Source: Hyphomicrobiaceae bacterium (GTDB taxonomy: Bacteria; Pseudomonadota; Alphaproteobacteria; Rhizobiales; Xanthobacteraceae). Taken from it: a stretch of 64,000 bases of DNA. Shown piece after piece: positions 54,530 to 62,803 of this stretch. Position numbers and translations under genes: made by a program. Below the pieces are notes generated by a model. It saw nothing but the letters and a program-made list of their open reading frames with translations. It ran no database searches and was not told the DNA's origin. The DNA lies in the NCBI GenBank assembly GCA_947472885.1, contig CANJBX010000002.1, positions 1 through 64,000 on the forward strand, read 5' to 3'. Within the stretch, counting starts at the first letter, position 1. Every line of letters begins with the position of its first letter.

Positions 54530-55504
54530 ATGGTAAACTGCAGAAGATTTTTCGCGTGGCCAGTTGCCGCCATCGGCCTCCTGGCCGCTCAGCCCGCGCA
54601 GGCGCAGGACTGGCCGACCAAACCCGTGACCTTCATCACACCCGCTGCGGCAGGCAACAGTCCGGATGTGCTGACGCGCGTCGTCGCCGACCGGCTATCG
54701 CAAATCTGGAAACAGCAGATCGTGGTGCTGAACCGCCCCGGCGCCGGCGGGTTGATCGCGGCGCAGGCCGCCGCCAATGTCGAGAAGGACGGTCATTCGC
54801 TTTATATGACCCAGGCCTCGACCTACACCGTTTTGCCGATCGAGCAGGAAGGCAAGATGACGGTCGATCTTCAAAAGGCGTTTGTTCCGATCGGCACGGT
54901 CGGCGAACAGCCGATCGCGGTTGCGGTCAATAAGGATATTCCCGCCAACTCGGTCGCCGAGCTGATCGCACTCGCCAACAAAACACAGGGCGGCATGCTG
55001 TTTGGCGCGACCAATCGCGGCGGCCAGTCGCATCTCACCGGCGAATTGTTTCGCGAAAAATCGAAAGCCAACATCGCGTTCGTTCACGCCGCCGGCGCCG
55101 CGGTGTCGCTCAATGACGTGATCGCCGGCCGCATTCCCATCATGTTTGAGGGGCTTGCCGGTCTCGCGCCGGGCATTCAGGGCGGCGGCATCCGCGTCCT
55201 TGGTATCGCGACCCAGAAGCGTCCGCCGAATCTCCCGGACATGCCGACCATTGATGAAACCGTGCCGGGCGTGGTCTCGAGCGGCTGGCTCATCCTGATG
55301 GCGCCGGCGGGAACGCCCAACAGCATTGTCGACAAGATCAATGCGGATATCCGCAAGGTGATTGCCGAACCCGACGTCATCGCGCGTTTCGCGCAGCTCG
55401 GCACCTATACCCGCGACATGACCCCCGCGCAGACGGAAGCCTTCATGCGCAGCGAGGAGCGGCTGTGGTGGCCGATCGCGCGACAGATCAGGGCGCAGCC
55501 GTAA
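54530..55504 (+). CDS. Bug-family (TTT) periplasmic solute-binding protein
   Basis: 324 residues: signal peptide (1-25, cut at AQA/QDWPT), WPTKPVTFITPAAAGNSPDVL, NRPGAGGLIAAQAAANVEKDG, and a C-terminal VPGVVSSGWLILMAPAGTPNSIV. Receptor of the tripartite tricarboxylate family; the ligand is a small carboxylate. AAGGAG is 8 bases before the ATG. It heads a three-gene operon: the aldolase starts 1 base after its stop. No TctAB genes nearby. Confidence 0.88.
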   Translation: MVNCRRFFAWPVAAIGLLAAQPAQAQDWPTKPVTFITPAAAGNSPDVLTRVVADRLSQIWKQQIVVLNRPGAGGLIAAQAAANVEKDGHSLYMTQASTYTVLPIEQEGKMTVDLQKAFVPIGTVGEQPIAVAVNKDIPANSVAELIALANKTQGGMLFGATNRGGQSHLTGELFREKSKANIAFVHAAGAAVSLNDVIAGRIPIMFEGLAGLAPGIQGGGIRVLGIATQKRPPNLPDMPTIDETVPGVVSSGWLILMAPAGTPNSIVDKINADIRKVIAEPDVIARFAQLGTYTRDMTPAQTEAFMRSEERLWWPIARQIRAQP

Positions 55505-55505
55505 C

Positions 55506-56207
55506 ATGAGCCACACTGCGCTACGCGAAAAAATGATCCTGGCCGGCAAGGTGCTGGTCAATGAAGGGCAGGACGATTTCACGCGCGGACATATTTCCGT
55601 GCGCCTGCCCGATAATTCCGGGTTGTTTTACATGAAGGCCCACAGCACCGGCCTCGATGAAATCACGCAAGAAAACATTTTGACCATCGATCTCGACGGC
55701 AAGGTCGTGGCCGGCACCGCGCGCCGCCACAGCGAGGTCTTCATCCATTCGGAAATCTTTCGCGCGCGGGCGGATGTTGCCTGCGTTATTCACACCCATC
55801 CGCCCTATGCCACTGCGCTGTCCGCAAGCGGCCGCCCGATCCGCGCCTACAGTCAGCCGGGCGCGTTGTTTCACGATTCGCTCGGCACCTATACCGACAG
55901 CATGAAGTTGATCCGCGATCCGGACATGGGCGCGGGCGTCGCGCGCGCCTTGGCCGGTCACCGCGCCGTTCTTCTCAAGAACCATGGCATTGTCGTCACC
56001 GGCGCGACCATGGAGGAAGCCGTCATCGGCACGGTGATGCTCGAAAATGCGGCAATGATTCAGATGATAGCCGAAGCCGCCGGCACTCCCGCGCCTGAAC
56101 TTCCGAAAGACGATATCTTGCAGCTCCAGCGCGAAATCAGCCAACCCGACCAGTTCGCTGTCAATTTCGACTATCTGGTGCGGCGCGTGAAACGTCTTGG
56201 TATGTAG
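55506..56207 (+). CDS. Class II aldolase/adducin family protein
   Basis: 233 residues. Metal-dependent aldolase fold: Glu in HSEVFIHSEIF, zinc His pair in IHTHPPYATAL, and His in LLKNHGIVVTGATMEEAV. Such enzymes cleave or decarboxylate sugar acids and related compounds in the cytoplasm. It follows the Bug gene by 1 base and precedes a gamma-glutamyltransferase-like gene by 5 bases, so it is part of one transcript. The substrate is not predictable from sequence. Confidence 0.88.
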   Translation: MSHTALREKMILAGKVLVNEGQDDFTRGHISVRLPDNSGLFYMKAHSTGLDEITQENILTIDLDGKVVAGTARRHSEVFIHSEIFRARADVACVIHTHPPYATALSASGRPIRAYSQPGALFHDSLGTYTDSMKLIRDPDMGAGVARALAGHRAVLLKNHGIVVTGATMEEAVIGTVMLENAAMIQMIAEAAGTPAPELPKDDILQLQREISQPDQFAVNFDYLVRRVKRLGM

Positions 56208-56212
56208 AGAGA

Positions 56213-57808
56213 ATGGACCTCTACACCGCCGGACACAGCCGTGGCGTCACTTCCGCACCGCATTACCTCGCCGCCGAAGCCGGCCGTGAAATCCTCGCCG
56301 AAGGCGGCAACGCGCTCGAAGCCATGATCGCCATGGCGGCGACCATCGCCGCCGTCTATCCGCACATGAACCATGTCGGCGGCGACGGCTTCTGGCTGGT
56401 GCGCGAGCCCAATGGCCGCGTGCGGGCCATCATGGCCGCAGGCCCCGCCGGCGCGAAGGCGACGCCGGCGTTCTATTGGGACCGCCAGCACGACGAAATC
56501 CCGACGCGCGGACCGCTCGCGGCGCTGACCGTGCCCGGCGCCGTCGGCGGCTGGATCGCAGCGCTCGAAGGCGCGCAGTCGCTCGGCGGCCGTCTGCCGT
56601 CCGACATGCTGCTCAACGCCGCGATCCGGCACGCCCACGAAGGCGTCGCGGTGACGCGCAGCCAGGAGCAACTCTCGAACGAGAAATTCGCCGAACTGAA
56701 AGACGCGCCCGGCTTCGCCGCGCAGTTCCTGCCCGGCGGCAAGACGCCCAAGACCGGCGACATTCTCAAGCAGTCCGCGCTTGCGGCGACGCTCGACCAG
56801 CTTGCCAATGCCGGCCTCGACGATTTCTATCGCGGCGATGTCGGCCTGGAGATTGCCGCCGACCTCGAACGCATCGGCAGCCCGGTGACGCGCGCCGACC
56901 TCGAAAGCTATTTCGCAAAGATCGCCGACCCGCTCAGCGTGAAGATTTCCACCGGCACGCTCTATAACGCGCCGCTGCCGACGCAAGGGCTGGCTTCGCT
57001 GATGCTTCTGGCGCTCTACGACCGCCTCGACATCAAGGAGCCGGAAGGCTTCGCACATATTCACGGCCTCGTTGAAGCAACCAAACGCGCGTTCCTCGTG
57101 CGCGACCGCATCGTCACCGATCCGACCCATGCGTCCGAGACGCCGGCGAACTTCCTCGAGAAGAAATTTCTCGACGCCGACGTGCGCAATATCGACGCCA
57201 GACGCGCCGCGCCGTGGCCGCAGCCCGGAAAGAAGGGCGACACCGTCTGGATGGGCGCGGCGGACAAGAACGGCCTCGTCGTTTCCTATATCCAGTCGAT
57301 CTTCTGGGAATTCGGCTCCGGCTGCGTGCTGCCGAAGACCGGCGTGCTGATGCAGAACCGCGGTGCGAGTTTCTCGCTCGATCCCAAGGCGCTCAACACG
57401 CTGGCGCCCGGCCGCCTGCCGTTCCACACGCTCAATCCCGCGCTGGCCGTGCTGCGCGACGGGCGCATCATGGCCTATGGCACCATGGGCGGCGAAGGCC
57501 AGCCGCAATCGCAGGCCGCGTTCTTCACGCGCCATGTGATGTATGGCCAGCCGATGGACGTGGCGCTCGACCGGCCGCGCTGGCTCCTCGGCCGCACCTG
57601 GGGTTCGTCGCACACCAACCTGCGGATGGAAAACCGTTTCGACGGCGGCGTGATCGACCGCATGCTGTCGGCGGGCCACGACATCGACGTGCTGGACGAA
57701 GGCTATTCGGACACGATGGGTCATGCCGGGGCCGTGACGTTATATCCTAACGGCGAACTTGAAGGCGCGCACGATCCGCGTGCCGACGGCGGCGCGGCGG
57801 GGGTTTAG
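56213..57808 (+). CDS. Gamma-glutamyltransferase family protein
   Basis: 531 residues, single Ntn-hydrolase precursor of the YwrD/GGT-like group. N-terminal HYLAAEAGREILAEGGNALEAMIAMAA, the likely autocleavage Thr in GDTVWM (T344), FGSGCVLPKTGVLMQNRG, and PFHTLNPA near the C-terminal half. There is no signal peptide, so it may be cytoplasmic, unlike classic periplasmic GGT. It hydrolyses or transfers gamma-glutamyl groups or acylases related amides. Last gene of the Bug-aldolase-GGT operon. The stop is followed by a repeat. Confidence 0.88.
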   Translation: MDLYTAGHSRGVTSAPHYLAAEAGREILAEGGNALEAMIAMAATIAAVYPHMNHVGGDGFWLVREPNGRVRAIMAAGPAGAKATPAFYWDRQHDEIPTRGPLAALTVPGAVGGWIAALEGAQSLGGRLPSDMLLNAAIRHAHEGVAVTRSQEQLSNEKFAELKDAPGFAAQFLPGGKTPKTGDILKQSALAATLDQLANAGLDDFYRGDVGLEIAADLERIGSPVTRADLESYFAKIADPLSVKISTGTLYNAPLPTQGLASLMLLALYDRLDIKEPEGFAHIHGLVEATKRAFLVRDRIVTDPTHASETPANFLEKKFLDADVRNIDARRAAPWPQPGKKGDTVWMGAADKNGLVVSYIQSIFWEFGSGCVLPKTGVLMQNRGASFSLDPKALNTLAPGRLPFHTLNPALAVLRDGRIMAYGTMGGEGQPQSQAAFFTRHVMYGQPMDVALDRPRWLLGRTWGSSHTNLRMENRFDGGVIDRMLSAGHDIDVLDEGYSDTMGHAGAVTLYPNGELEGAHDPRADGGAAGV

Positions 57809-57850
57809 TGATTTCCTTTATTAGAGCAAGGACCGCGGCATCGGCGGTCT

Positions 57851-57962
57851 GCCCCCTCTCCCCGTTGGGGAGAGGGTTGGGGTGAGGGGCGCTAAAACTA
57901 TCGTTGGCCCTTAACCCCTCACCCGACGTGCTTCGCACATCGACCTCTCCCAAAGGGAGAGG
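57851..57962. repeat. CTCTCCCC-type palindromic repeat, copy 5
   Basis: CCCCTCTCCCCGTTGGGGAGAGGGTTGGGGTGAGGG at the left and CCCCTCACCC...GACCTCTCCCAAAGGGAGAGGT at the right. It lies in the 242-base gap between the gamma-glutamyltransferase gene and the DUF1007 gene and probably separates the two transcription units. Confidence 0.85.
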
Positions 57963-58050
57963 TGAAAAAAGAGAACGCCGCGACGGTGTGCCATGCTGCG
58001 TTACCGGCCACACCTTCGTTCCGCCTTACTCCGTGCTATCCTGCACGCGC

Positions 58051-58698
58051 ATGAAGCATCACCTTGCCGCGATCCTCGCTGTCATATTCGCAAGCCTTAC
58101 GCCCATCGCGCCGGCCTCGGCGCATCCGCATGTGTGGGTGACGATCCAGACCGACATCCTGTTCGACAAGGATGGCGCGGCGACCGGCGTGCGTCATAGC
58201 TGGAGCTTCGACGACGCCTTCTCGGTCTATGCCACGCAGGGCATTGCGCAGAATATCAAGGGCACGTTCACGCGCGAGGAACTCGCCCCGCTCGCGCAGG
58301 AAAACGTCACCGCGCTGAAGGAATACAAATATTACACCATGGCGCGCGCGGACGGGAAACGCCTGCGTGAACCTTTCGCCGACGTCACCGACTACTGGCT
58401 CGACTACAAGGACGACATCCTGACGCTGAACTACACTTTGCCGTTCAAGACGCCGGTGAAGGCAAAGGACCTCGTCGTCGAAATCTACGACCCGGAGTTT
58501 TTCACCTATCTGGCGTTTGCGGCAAAAGATCCGGCGAAGCTCACCAATGCGCCGGCGAACTGCAGCTTCACCGTCAGCAATCCCGGCGAGGGACAGTTCC
58601 CGTCGTCGCAACGGCTCGACAAGTCGTTTCAGGCCTCCGAAGCCAACGCCGGCTCCGGTGCACGCTATGCCAGCAAGGTGCTGGTGAAATGCAAATGA
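58051..58698 (+). CDS. DUF1007 family periplasmic protein, metal-transport associated
   Basis: 215 residues: signal peptide (1-24, cut at ASA/HPHVW), then HPHVWVTIQTDILFDKDG, the diagnostic start of DUF1007, with the His residues near the new N-terminus available for metal. WSFDDAFSVYATQGI and DYWLDYKDDILTLNY follow. DUF1007 genes are often next to NicO/RcnA-type nickel-cobalt transporters, as here, and may hold metal in the periplasm. Its stop overlaps the start of the next gene (ATGA). Confidence 0.85.
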   Translation: MKHHLAAILAVIFASLTPIAPASAHPHVWVTIQTDILFDKDGAATGVRHSWSFDDAFSVYATQGIAQNIKGTFTREELAPLAQENVTALKEYKYYTMARADGKRLREPFADVTDYWLDYKDDILTLNYTLPFKTPVKAKDLVVEIYDPEFFTYLAFAAKDPAKLTNAPANCSFTVSNPGEGQFPSSQRLDKSFQASEANAGSGARYASKVLVKCK

Positions 58699-59816
58699 AG
58701 CTGCGTCGCTTGCTGACTTCCTCGACGATTCTGAAAATCGCGATCGTGGGCATGGTGGCACTCATCGCGTTCGATGCTGCGTTTGCCCAGAACAATCCAT
58801 TCAACGCGCCACGCCCGGCCGCAGCCGATCCGCACGATGGCATCGTCGGCTGGATACTGGCGAAGCAATCCGAATTCTATCGCCAGCTCACCGGCCTCGT
58901 GCGCGCCGCCAAGGCCGATGGCAACGCCGCGTGGACGCTGTTCGGCGTGTCGTTCCTCTACGGCGCGTTTCACGCCGCCGGACCCGGCCACGGCAAGGCG
59001 GTGATCTCATCCTATCTCGTTGCCAATAACGAAACCTGGAAGCGCGGCGTCGTGCTGGCGGCGGTATCGGCGATGTTACAGGCGGTTGTCGCGGTTGCGC
59101 TGGTCGCCATCGCGGCGGGTTTTATCGGCGTCACCTCGCGCAGCATGAACGGCGCTATCCGCTGGATCGAGATTGCAAGCTATGCGCTGATTGCACTGAT
59201 GGGCCTGCGGCTGACCTTCATCAAGGGCCGTGAATTCATCGCGGCGCTGCGTGCGCAAAATTCCTCACCCGCCGATGCGGAGCATCACCACCATGGACCC
59301 GGTCAGCTTCATCTTCACGAAGATCATCGGCGCGATGCTGGGGGCGATTATCGGCACACTCACGGTGCCGCCGCCACCGGAGAAGCCGTCCACCACCACG
59401 CAGCGCATGAACACACGCACGGCGAACACTGCGGCCACGCGGGACACGCGCATGGACCCACGCCGTCGGAACTCTCAGGCCCCGGCGGCTGGAAGCGAGG
59501 ACTATCTGCGGTCGTCGCGGTAGGCGCACGGCCCTGTTCCGGCGCCATCCTCGTGCTGGTGTTCTCGCTGGCGCAGGGCATGTTCTGGGCCGGCGTGATC
59601 GCGACCTTCGTCATGGGCATCGGCACCGCACTGACCACAGCGGTCATCGCAACCCTGGCCGTGACCGCGAGAAATATTGCCGCGCGCCTTGCGGCGCACC
59701 GCGAAGGCGGCGGCGCGTTATTGCTGCGCGGCGTTGAAGCCGGCGCGGCGGTTATCGTGCTGGTGTTCGGTGTGGCGCTACTCGCGGGTTATATCGCGAC
59801 CGAGCGGATGTTTTGA
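58689..59816 (+). CDS. NicO/RcnA-family nickel/cobalt transporter
   Basis: 375 residues. Signal-like segment at the N-terminus, then the family motif YGAFHAAGPGHGKAVISSYLV (about 97-117), a His-rich cytoplasmic-type loop (about 198-256; HHHHGPGQLHLHEDH, HHHAAHEHTHGEHCGHAGHAHG) and VGARPCSGAILVLVFSLAQGMFWAG (about 277-300), with six or seven membrane segments. It exports nickel and cobalt or moves another divalent metal. The ATG at 58689 is followed two codons later by another ATG that overlaps the DUF1007 stop. Confidence 0.9.
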   Translation: MQMKLRRLLTSSTILKIAIVGMVALIAFDAAFAQNNPFNAPRPAAADPHDGIVGWILAKQSEFYRQLTGLVRAAKADGNAAWTLFGVSFLYGAFHAAGPGHGKAVISSYLVANNETWKRGVVLAAVSAMLQAVVAVALVAIAAGFIGVTSRSMNGAIRWIEIASYALIALMGLRLTFIKGREFIAALRAQNSSPADAEHHHHGPGQLHLHEDHRRDAGGDYRHTHGAAATGEAVHHHAAHEHTHGEHCGHAGHAHGPTPSELSGPGGWKRGLSAVVAVGARPCSGAILVLVFSLAQGMFWAGVIATFVMGIGTALTTAVIATLAVTARNIAARLAAHREGGGALLLRGVEAGAAVIVLVFGVALLAGYIATERMF

Positions 59817-59823
59817 TCCAACG

Positions 59824-60822
59824 TTATTGCGGATCGATCTTCGCGTTGATCATCATCTCACGATACCGGACCTTTTCCTCGGCCAGCACTTTCTTCAGCA
59901 GTTCCTTCGATCCGGGATACGGGTCGGTGGCGACGTTGGCGAGAAACGTGCGGGTTTCTTCCGAACGCACCGTCGCGTTGAACCAGCCTTCGAGCTTGGC
60001 GATGATATCCGGCGGCGTGCCCGCAGGCGCGTAGACCGAGAAAGTCGCGACAATGTCGAAATCCTTGATGCCCTGGTCATGCAACGTCGGCAATTCCGGC
60101 AGCAGCGGCGAGCGCGTTTTCGACGTGGCGACCAGCAGCTTCACGCGGCCCTGTTTGGCCTGACCGACGAGCAACGTCGAGTCGCCATTGATAAGATCGA
60201 GCGTGCCGTTGGCGACATCCGGGATGGTGTCGAGCAGCGACTTGTAGGGCACGCGCGTCATGCTGGTTCCGGCGAGCTTCATCAAGGTCTCGATGCTCAT
60301 CGTCGCCGTCGTGGTGTTGCCGGCGTAGGTCGCCTTGCCGCCCTTGCCTTTCACGTAGTCGATGAACTCGGCATATGTCTTGGCCGGATTCGCGGGCGGG
60401 ATCGCGAGGATGAACGGCAGGCTGGTGAGCGTCGTGATCGGATCGAAACTCTTGACCGGATCGTAGGGCACATCCTTGTAGAGATAGGCGTTGCCGGCGA
60501 ACGCGACATTCGGCGCAATCAGCAGCGTGTAGCCGTCGGGCTTCGATTGCGCAGCGGCGGCAGCGCCGAAGTTTCCGCCCGCACCCGGACGATTGATAAC
60601 GACGACGGTCTGGCCGGATTGTTCCTGCAGCTTGCTGGCGAAGTAGCGCGTGATGATGTCCGCGCCGCCACCGGCGGCAAGGCCGCTGAAAATGCGGATC
60701 TGCTGGTTGGGATACGTCGGGTCGGCTTGCGCGGGCACGGCGACGAAGGCCAGCGCGAGCGCCGCAGAAACGGCTGCCATACGCGGCAAGATTGCGCCAA
60801 ACGCGAATTTCACGGATTTCAT
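59824..60822 (-). CDS. Bug-family (TTT) periplasmic solute-binding protein
   Basis: 332 residues: signal peptide (1-33, cut at AQA/DPTYP), NQQIRIFSGLAAGGGADIITR, NRPGAGGNFGAAAAAQSKPDGYT, and DPVKSFDPITTLTSLPFILAIPP. Tripartite tricarboxylate receptor. GAGGAAAG lies about 8 bases before the ATG. It is convergent with the NicO gene (only 7 bases apart) and separate from the zinc genes. The third orphan Bug receptor of the window. Confidence 0.88.
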   Translation of the reverse strand: MKSVKFAFGAILPRMAAVSAALALAFVAVPAQADPTYPNQQIRIFSGLAAGGGADIITRYFASKLQEQSGQTVVVINRPGAGGNFGAAAAAQSKPDGYTLLIAPNVAFAGNAYLYKDVPYDPVKSFDPITTLTSLPFILAIPPANPAKTYAEFIDYVKGKGGKATYAGNTTTATMSIETLMKLAGTSMTRVPYKSLLDTIPDVANGTLDLINGDSTLLVGQAKQGRVKLLVATSKTRSPLLPELPTLHDQGIKDFDIVATFSVYAPAGTPPDIIAKLEGWFNATVRSEETRTFLANVATDPYPGSKELLKKVLAEEKVRYREMMINAKIDPQ

Positions 60823-60951
60823 CGGGCTTTCCTCAACGGCAATGTTTTTTAAGTTGGAGAAAGCCTAGAGCATCTTGGCTCGGCATTCGAGGGGGAAGAA
60901 GTTGCGGGCGCATGCGGCGAATTTGCATGGCGCAAAGGCATCAGGCTCAAA

Positions 60952-61818
60952 CTACGCCTCGAGATGTTTGCCCTGAAACAGCCGCCGCAACACCCCACCG
61001 ACGCGCCCGAACAGCACCGAGCCGACATAGATCGCGCCTGTCACCAGAATGATCGACGGGCTGGCGGACGCACCTGAATGGACCGAAATCAGCAATCCCA
61101 TGTAGCCGGAGAAAATGCCGATCAGGATGGCGAGGACGCAGATCGCGGAAATATCGCGCGCCCAGAACCGCGCCGCGACCGCGGGCAAGGTCATCAGGCC
61201 GACGGCCAGCAACGTGCCGAGCGCCTGAAAACCGGCAACGAGGTTGAGAACCACCAAGGCGAGGAATACGAGATGCACCGGCCCGCCTGCGCCTGAGACC
61301 GAGCGCAGGAATTGCGGATCGACACATTCGAGCACCAGCGGCCGCCAGATCAGCGCCAAAATGAAGATCGACACGGTCGAGATCGCGGCAATCAGCATCA
61401 GCTTGCGGGCATCGAGCCCCAGCACGTCGCCGAACAGCACATGCACGATCTCGGCGTCGCCGCCACGCGCCGACAGCAGCACCAGTCCGAGCGCGAGTGA
61501 AATCAGGAAGAACGCCGCGAGCGAGGCATCCTCTTTCAAGGGCGTGACGCGCGCGACGATGCCGGCCAGTACCGCAACAATGATGCCGGCGATCAGGCCA
61601 CCGAATGTCATCGCGAACACATCCGCGCCCCCAACCAGGAACCCGACCGCGACGCCGGGCAGGATTGCATGCGCCATGGTATCGCCCATCAGGCTCATGC
61701 GGCGCAGCATCAGAAACACGCCGACAGGCCCCGCACCAAGCGAAAGCGAGACGACGGCGATCAGCGCCGCGCGCGTCGCAACATCGCCGAAAGGAGCCAG
61801 GAAGAAGTTGTAAAACAT
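60952..61818 (-). CDS. znuB: Zinc ABC transporter permease
   Basis: 288 residues of the ABC-3 metal permease family: MLRRMSLMGDTMAHAILPGVAVGFLVGG and RDISAICVLAILIGIFSGYMGLLISV are the typical motifs, with about eight membrane segments. It is the inner-membrane channel that takes zinc from the periplasmic ZnuA. The start MFYNFFLAPFGD fits the family; ATG 61836, six codons upstream, is in frame and overlaps the end of znuC. No ZnuA binding protein is in the window. Zinc rather than manganese is inferred from the Zur-type box upstream of the operon. Confidence 0.9.
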   Translation of the reverse strand: MFYNFFLAPFGDVATRAALIAVVSLSLGAGPVGVFLMLRRMSLMGDTMAHAILPGVAVGFLVGGADVFAMTFGGLIAGIIVAVLAGIVARVTPLKEDASLAAFFLISLALGLVLLSARGGDAEIVHVLFGDVLGLDARKLMLIAAISTVSIFILALIWRPLVLECVDPQFLRSVSGAGGPVHLVFLALVVLNLVAGFQALGTLLAVGLMTLPAVAARFWARDISAICVLAILIGIFSGYMGLLISVHSGASASPSIILVTGAIYVGSVLFGRVGGVLRRLFQGKHLEA

Positions 61819-61825
61819 CAGCGCA

Positions 61826-62569
61826 TCACGCTGCATCGACGCGGCACGCGGCGGCGTCTTCGTCGAAGGCCTCGCACATGTGGCGCGCCTTCAGGAGATT
61901 TTCGGCGGTCAGCACATCGCCCGTTTTTCCCCACGCGACGAGTTCGCGCGCGAGCAACAAGGCATCGGGAAATGTCGTGCGGACAAGATCGAGGTCATGC
62001 AGCGCCGCGATGATGGTGCGCTGCTCGCCATGCCAGCGCTGCACCAGTGCGACGAGATCGTTGATCGTCCTGGTATCGACCGCGTTGAACGGCTCATCGA
62101 GCACGATCACACGGGCATCCTGCAGCAGCAGCCGCGCGAACAGCGCGCGCTGCATCTGCCCTGCCGAGAGCGTACCGATGGCGCGCTCCTCAAAGCCGGT
62201 CAGGCCGACGGCTTCGATGGCGTGTTCGATGGTGGCGCGATGTTTCCTGCCGATGCCGCCCAGCAGGCCCGTGGATCGCCACAGGCCGACGGCGACCATG
62301 TCGTAGAGATTGATCGGGAAATCGGCGTTGATATCGGCGGCCTGCGGGAGGTACGCGATGTCGGCGCGCCTGAGCCCGGAGAATTCCACCGAGCCTGAAA
62401 GCGGTTTGATGAGGCCGAGCATGCCCTTGAACAGCGTGGACTTGCCCGCGCCGTTCGGCCCGACCACCGCCAGCAGGTCGCCGGCCTTCACCGCACCCGA
62501 CAGATGATGCACCGCCGGATGGCGTTCATAACCGAGGGTCAGGTCCCGGAACTGCACCAGCGCAGTCAT
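61826..62569 (-). CDS. znuC: Zinc ABC transporter ATP-binding protein
   Basis: 247 residues. P-loop GPNGAGKST, Q-loop IAYLPQAAD, signature LSAGQMQRALFARLL, Walker B VIVLDEPFNAVD and H-loop ALHDLDLV. Powers ZnuB. Its ATG (62569) shares a base with the stop of the 51-residue His-rich microprotein upstream (TGATG), so it is coupled to it. The frame continuing to 62776 is discarded because it only overlaps that small gene. Second gene of a Zur-type regulated operon. Confidence 0.92.
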   Translation of the reverse strand: MTALVQFRDLTLGYERHPAVHHLSGAVKAGDLLAVVGPNGAGKSTLFKGMLGLIKPLSGSVEFSGLRRADIAYLPQAADINADFPINLYDMVAVGLWRSTGLLGGIGRKHRATIEHAIEAVGLTGFEERAIGTLSAGQMQRALFARLLLQDARVIVLDEPFNAVDTRTINDLVALVQRWHGEQRTIIAALHDLDLVRTTFPDALLLARELVAWGKTGDVLTAENLLKARHMCEAFDEDAAACRVDAA

Positions 62570-62724
62570 CAATGCACCGCCCAGAACACGGCCGACCACA
62601 GAAGAACCGCGCAGATTCCGGCCGCCAGCAGCCGCTGCAAGGCGGACGCCCGCAGAATCGACGGCGACATCCGCGCAGGCGGCGGATGGGCGTGGCCCGG
62701 ATGATGGTGGTGGTGAACGGTCAT
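62569..62724 (-). CDS. Predicted His-rich single-membrane-segment microprotein, first gene of the zinc operon
   Basis: 51 residues. It begins MTVHHHHHPGHAHPPP, with seven His in the first 13 residues. A hydrophobic segment runs from about residue 33 to 50 (LLAAGICAVLLWSAVFWAV). G and C dominate third codon positions, as in real genes here. Its stop overlaps the znuC start (TGATG). A perfect 15-base Zur-type palindrome ends 7 bases before the ATG, and there is no ribosome binding site, which suggests a leaderless or nearly leaderless mRNA. I know no named family. It may bind zinc beside the ZnuBC transporter (inference). Confidence 0.6.
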   Translation of the reverse strand: MTVHHHHHPGHAHPPPARMSPSILRASALQRLLAAGICAVLLWSAVFWAVH

Positions 62725-62731
62725 CTGGAGA

Positions 62732-62746
62732 TGTTATAATATAACA
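62732..62746. promoter_or_regulatory. Zur-type operator
   Basis: TGTTATAATATAACA, a 15-base palindrome that is perfect around its centre base and matches the known alphaproteobacterial Zur consensus GTTATAATATAAC. It is 8 bases from the ATG of the microprotein gene, and its TATAAT-like core could also be the promoter -10 element. Zur with zinc would repress microprotein-znuC-znuB when zinc is plentiful (family knowledge). Confidence 0.75.
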
Positions 62747-62803
62747 GGTGCGGGAGTCTACCGGAGCGGCGAACACTTATATGGGGCGAAGCCAGGTCCG
62801 GGT

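Noticed and set aside
25100-57000. Various 60-200 codon frames inside known genes (for example 25294-25509 and 56476-56967)
   Set aside because: They lie fully inside well-supported genes in another frame, lack ribosome binding sites, and have Arg/Ala-rich products.
58000-58050. Possible Zur box before the DUF1007 gene
   Set aside because: No GTTATA/TATAAC pair was found; the local GTGTG...CACAC similarity is not a Zur consensus.
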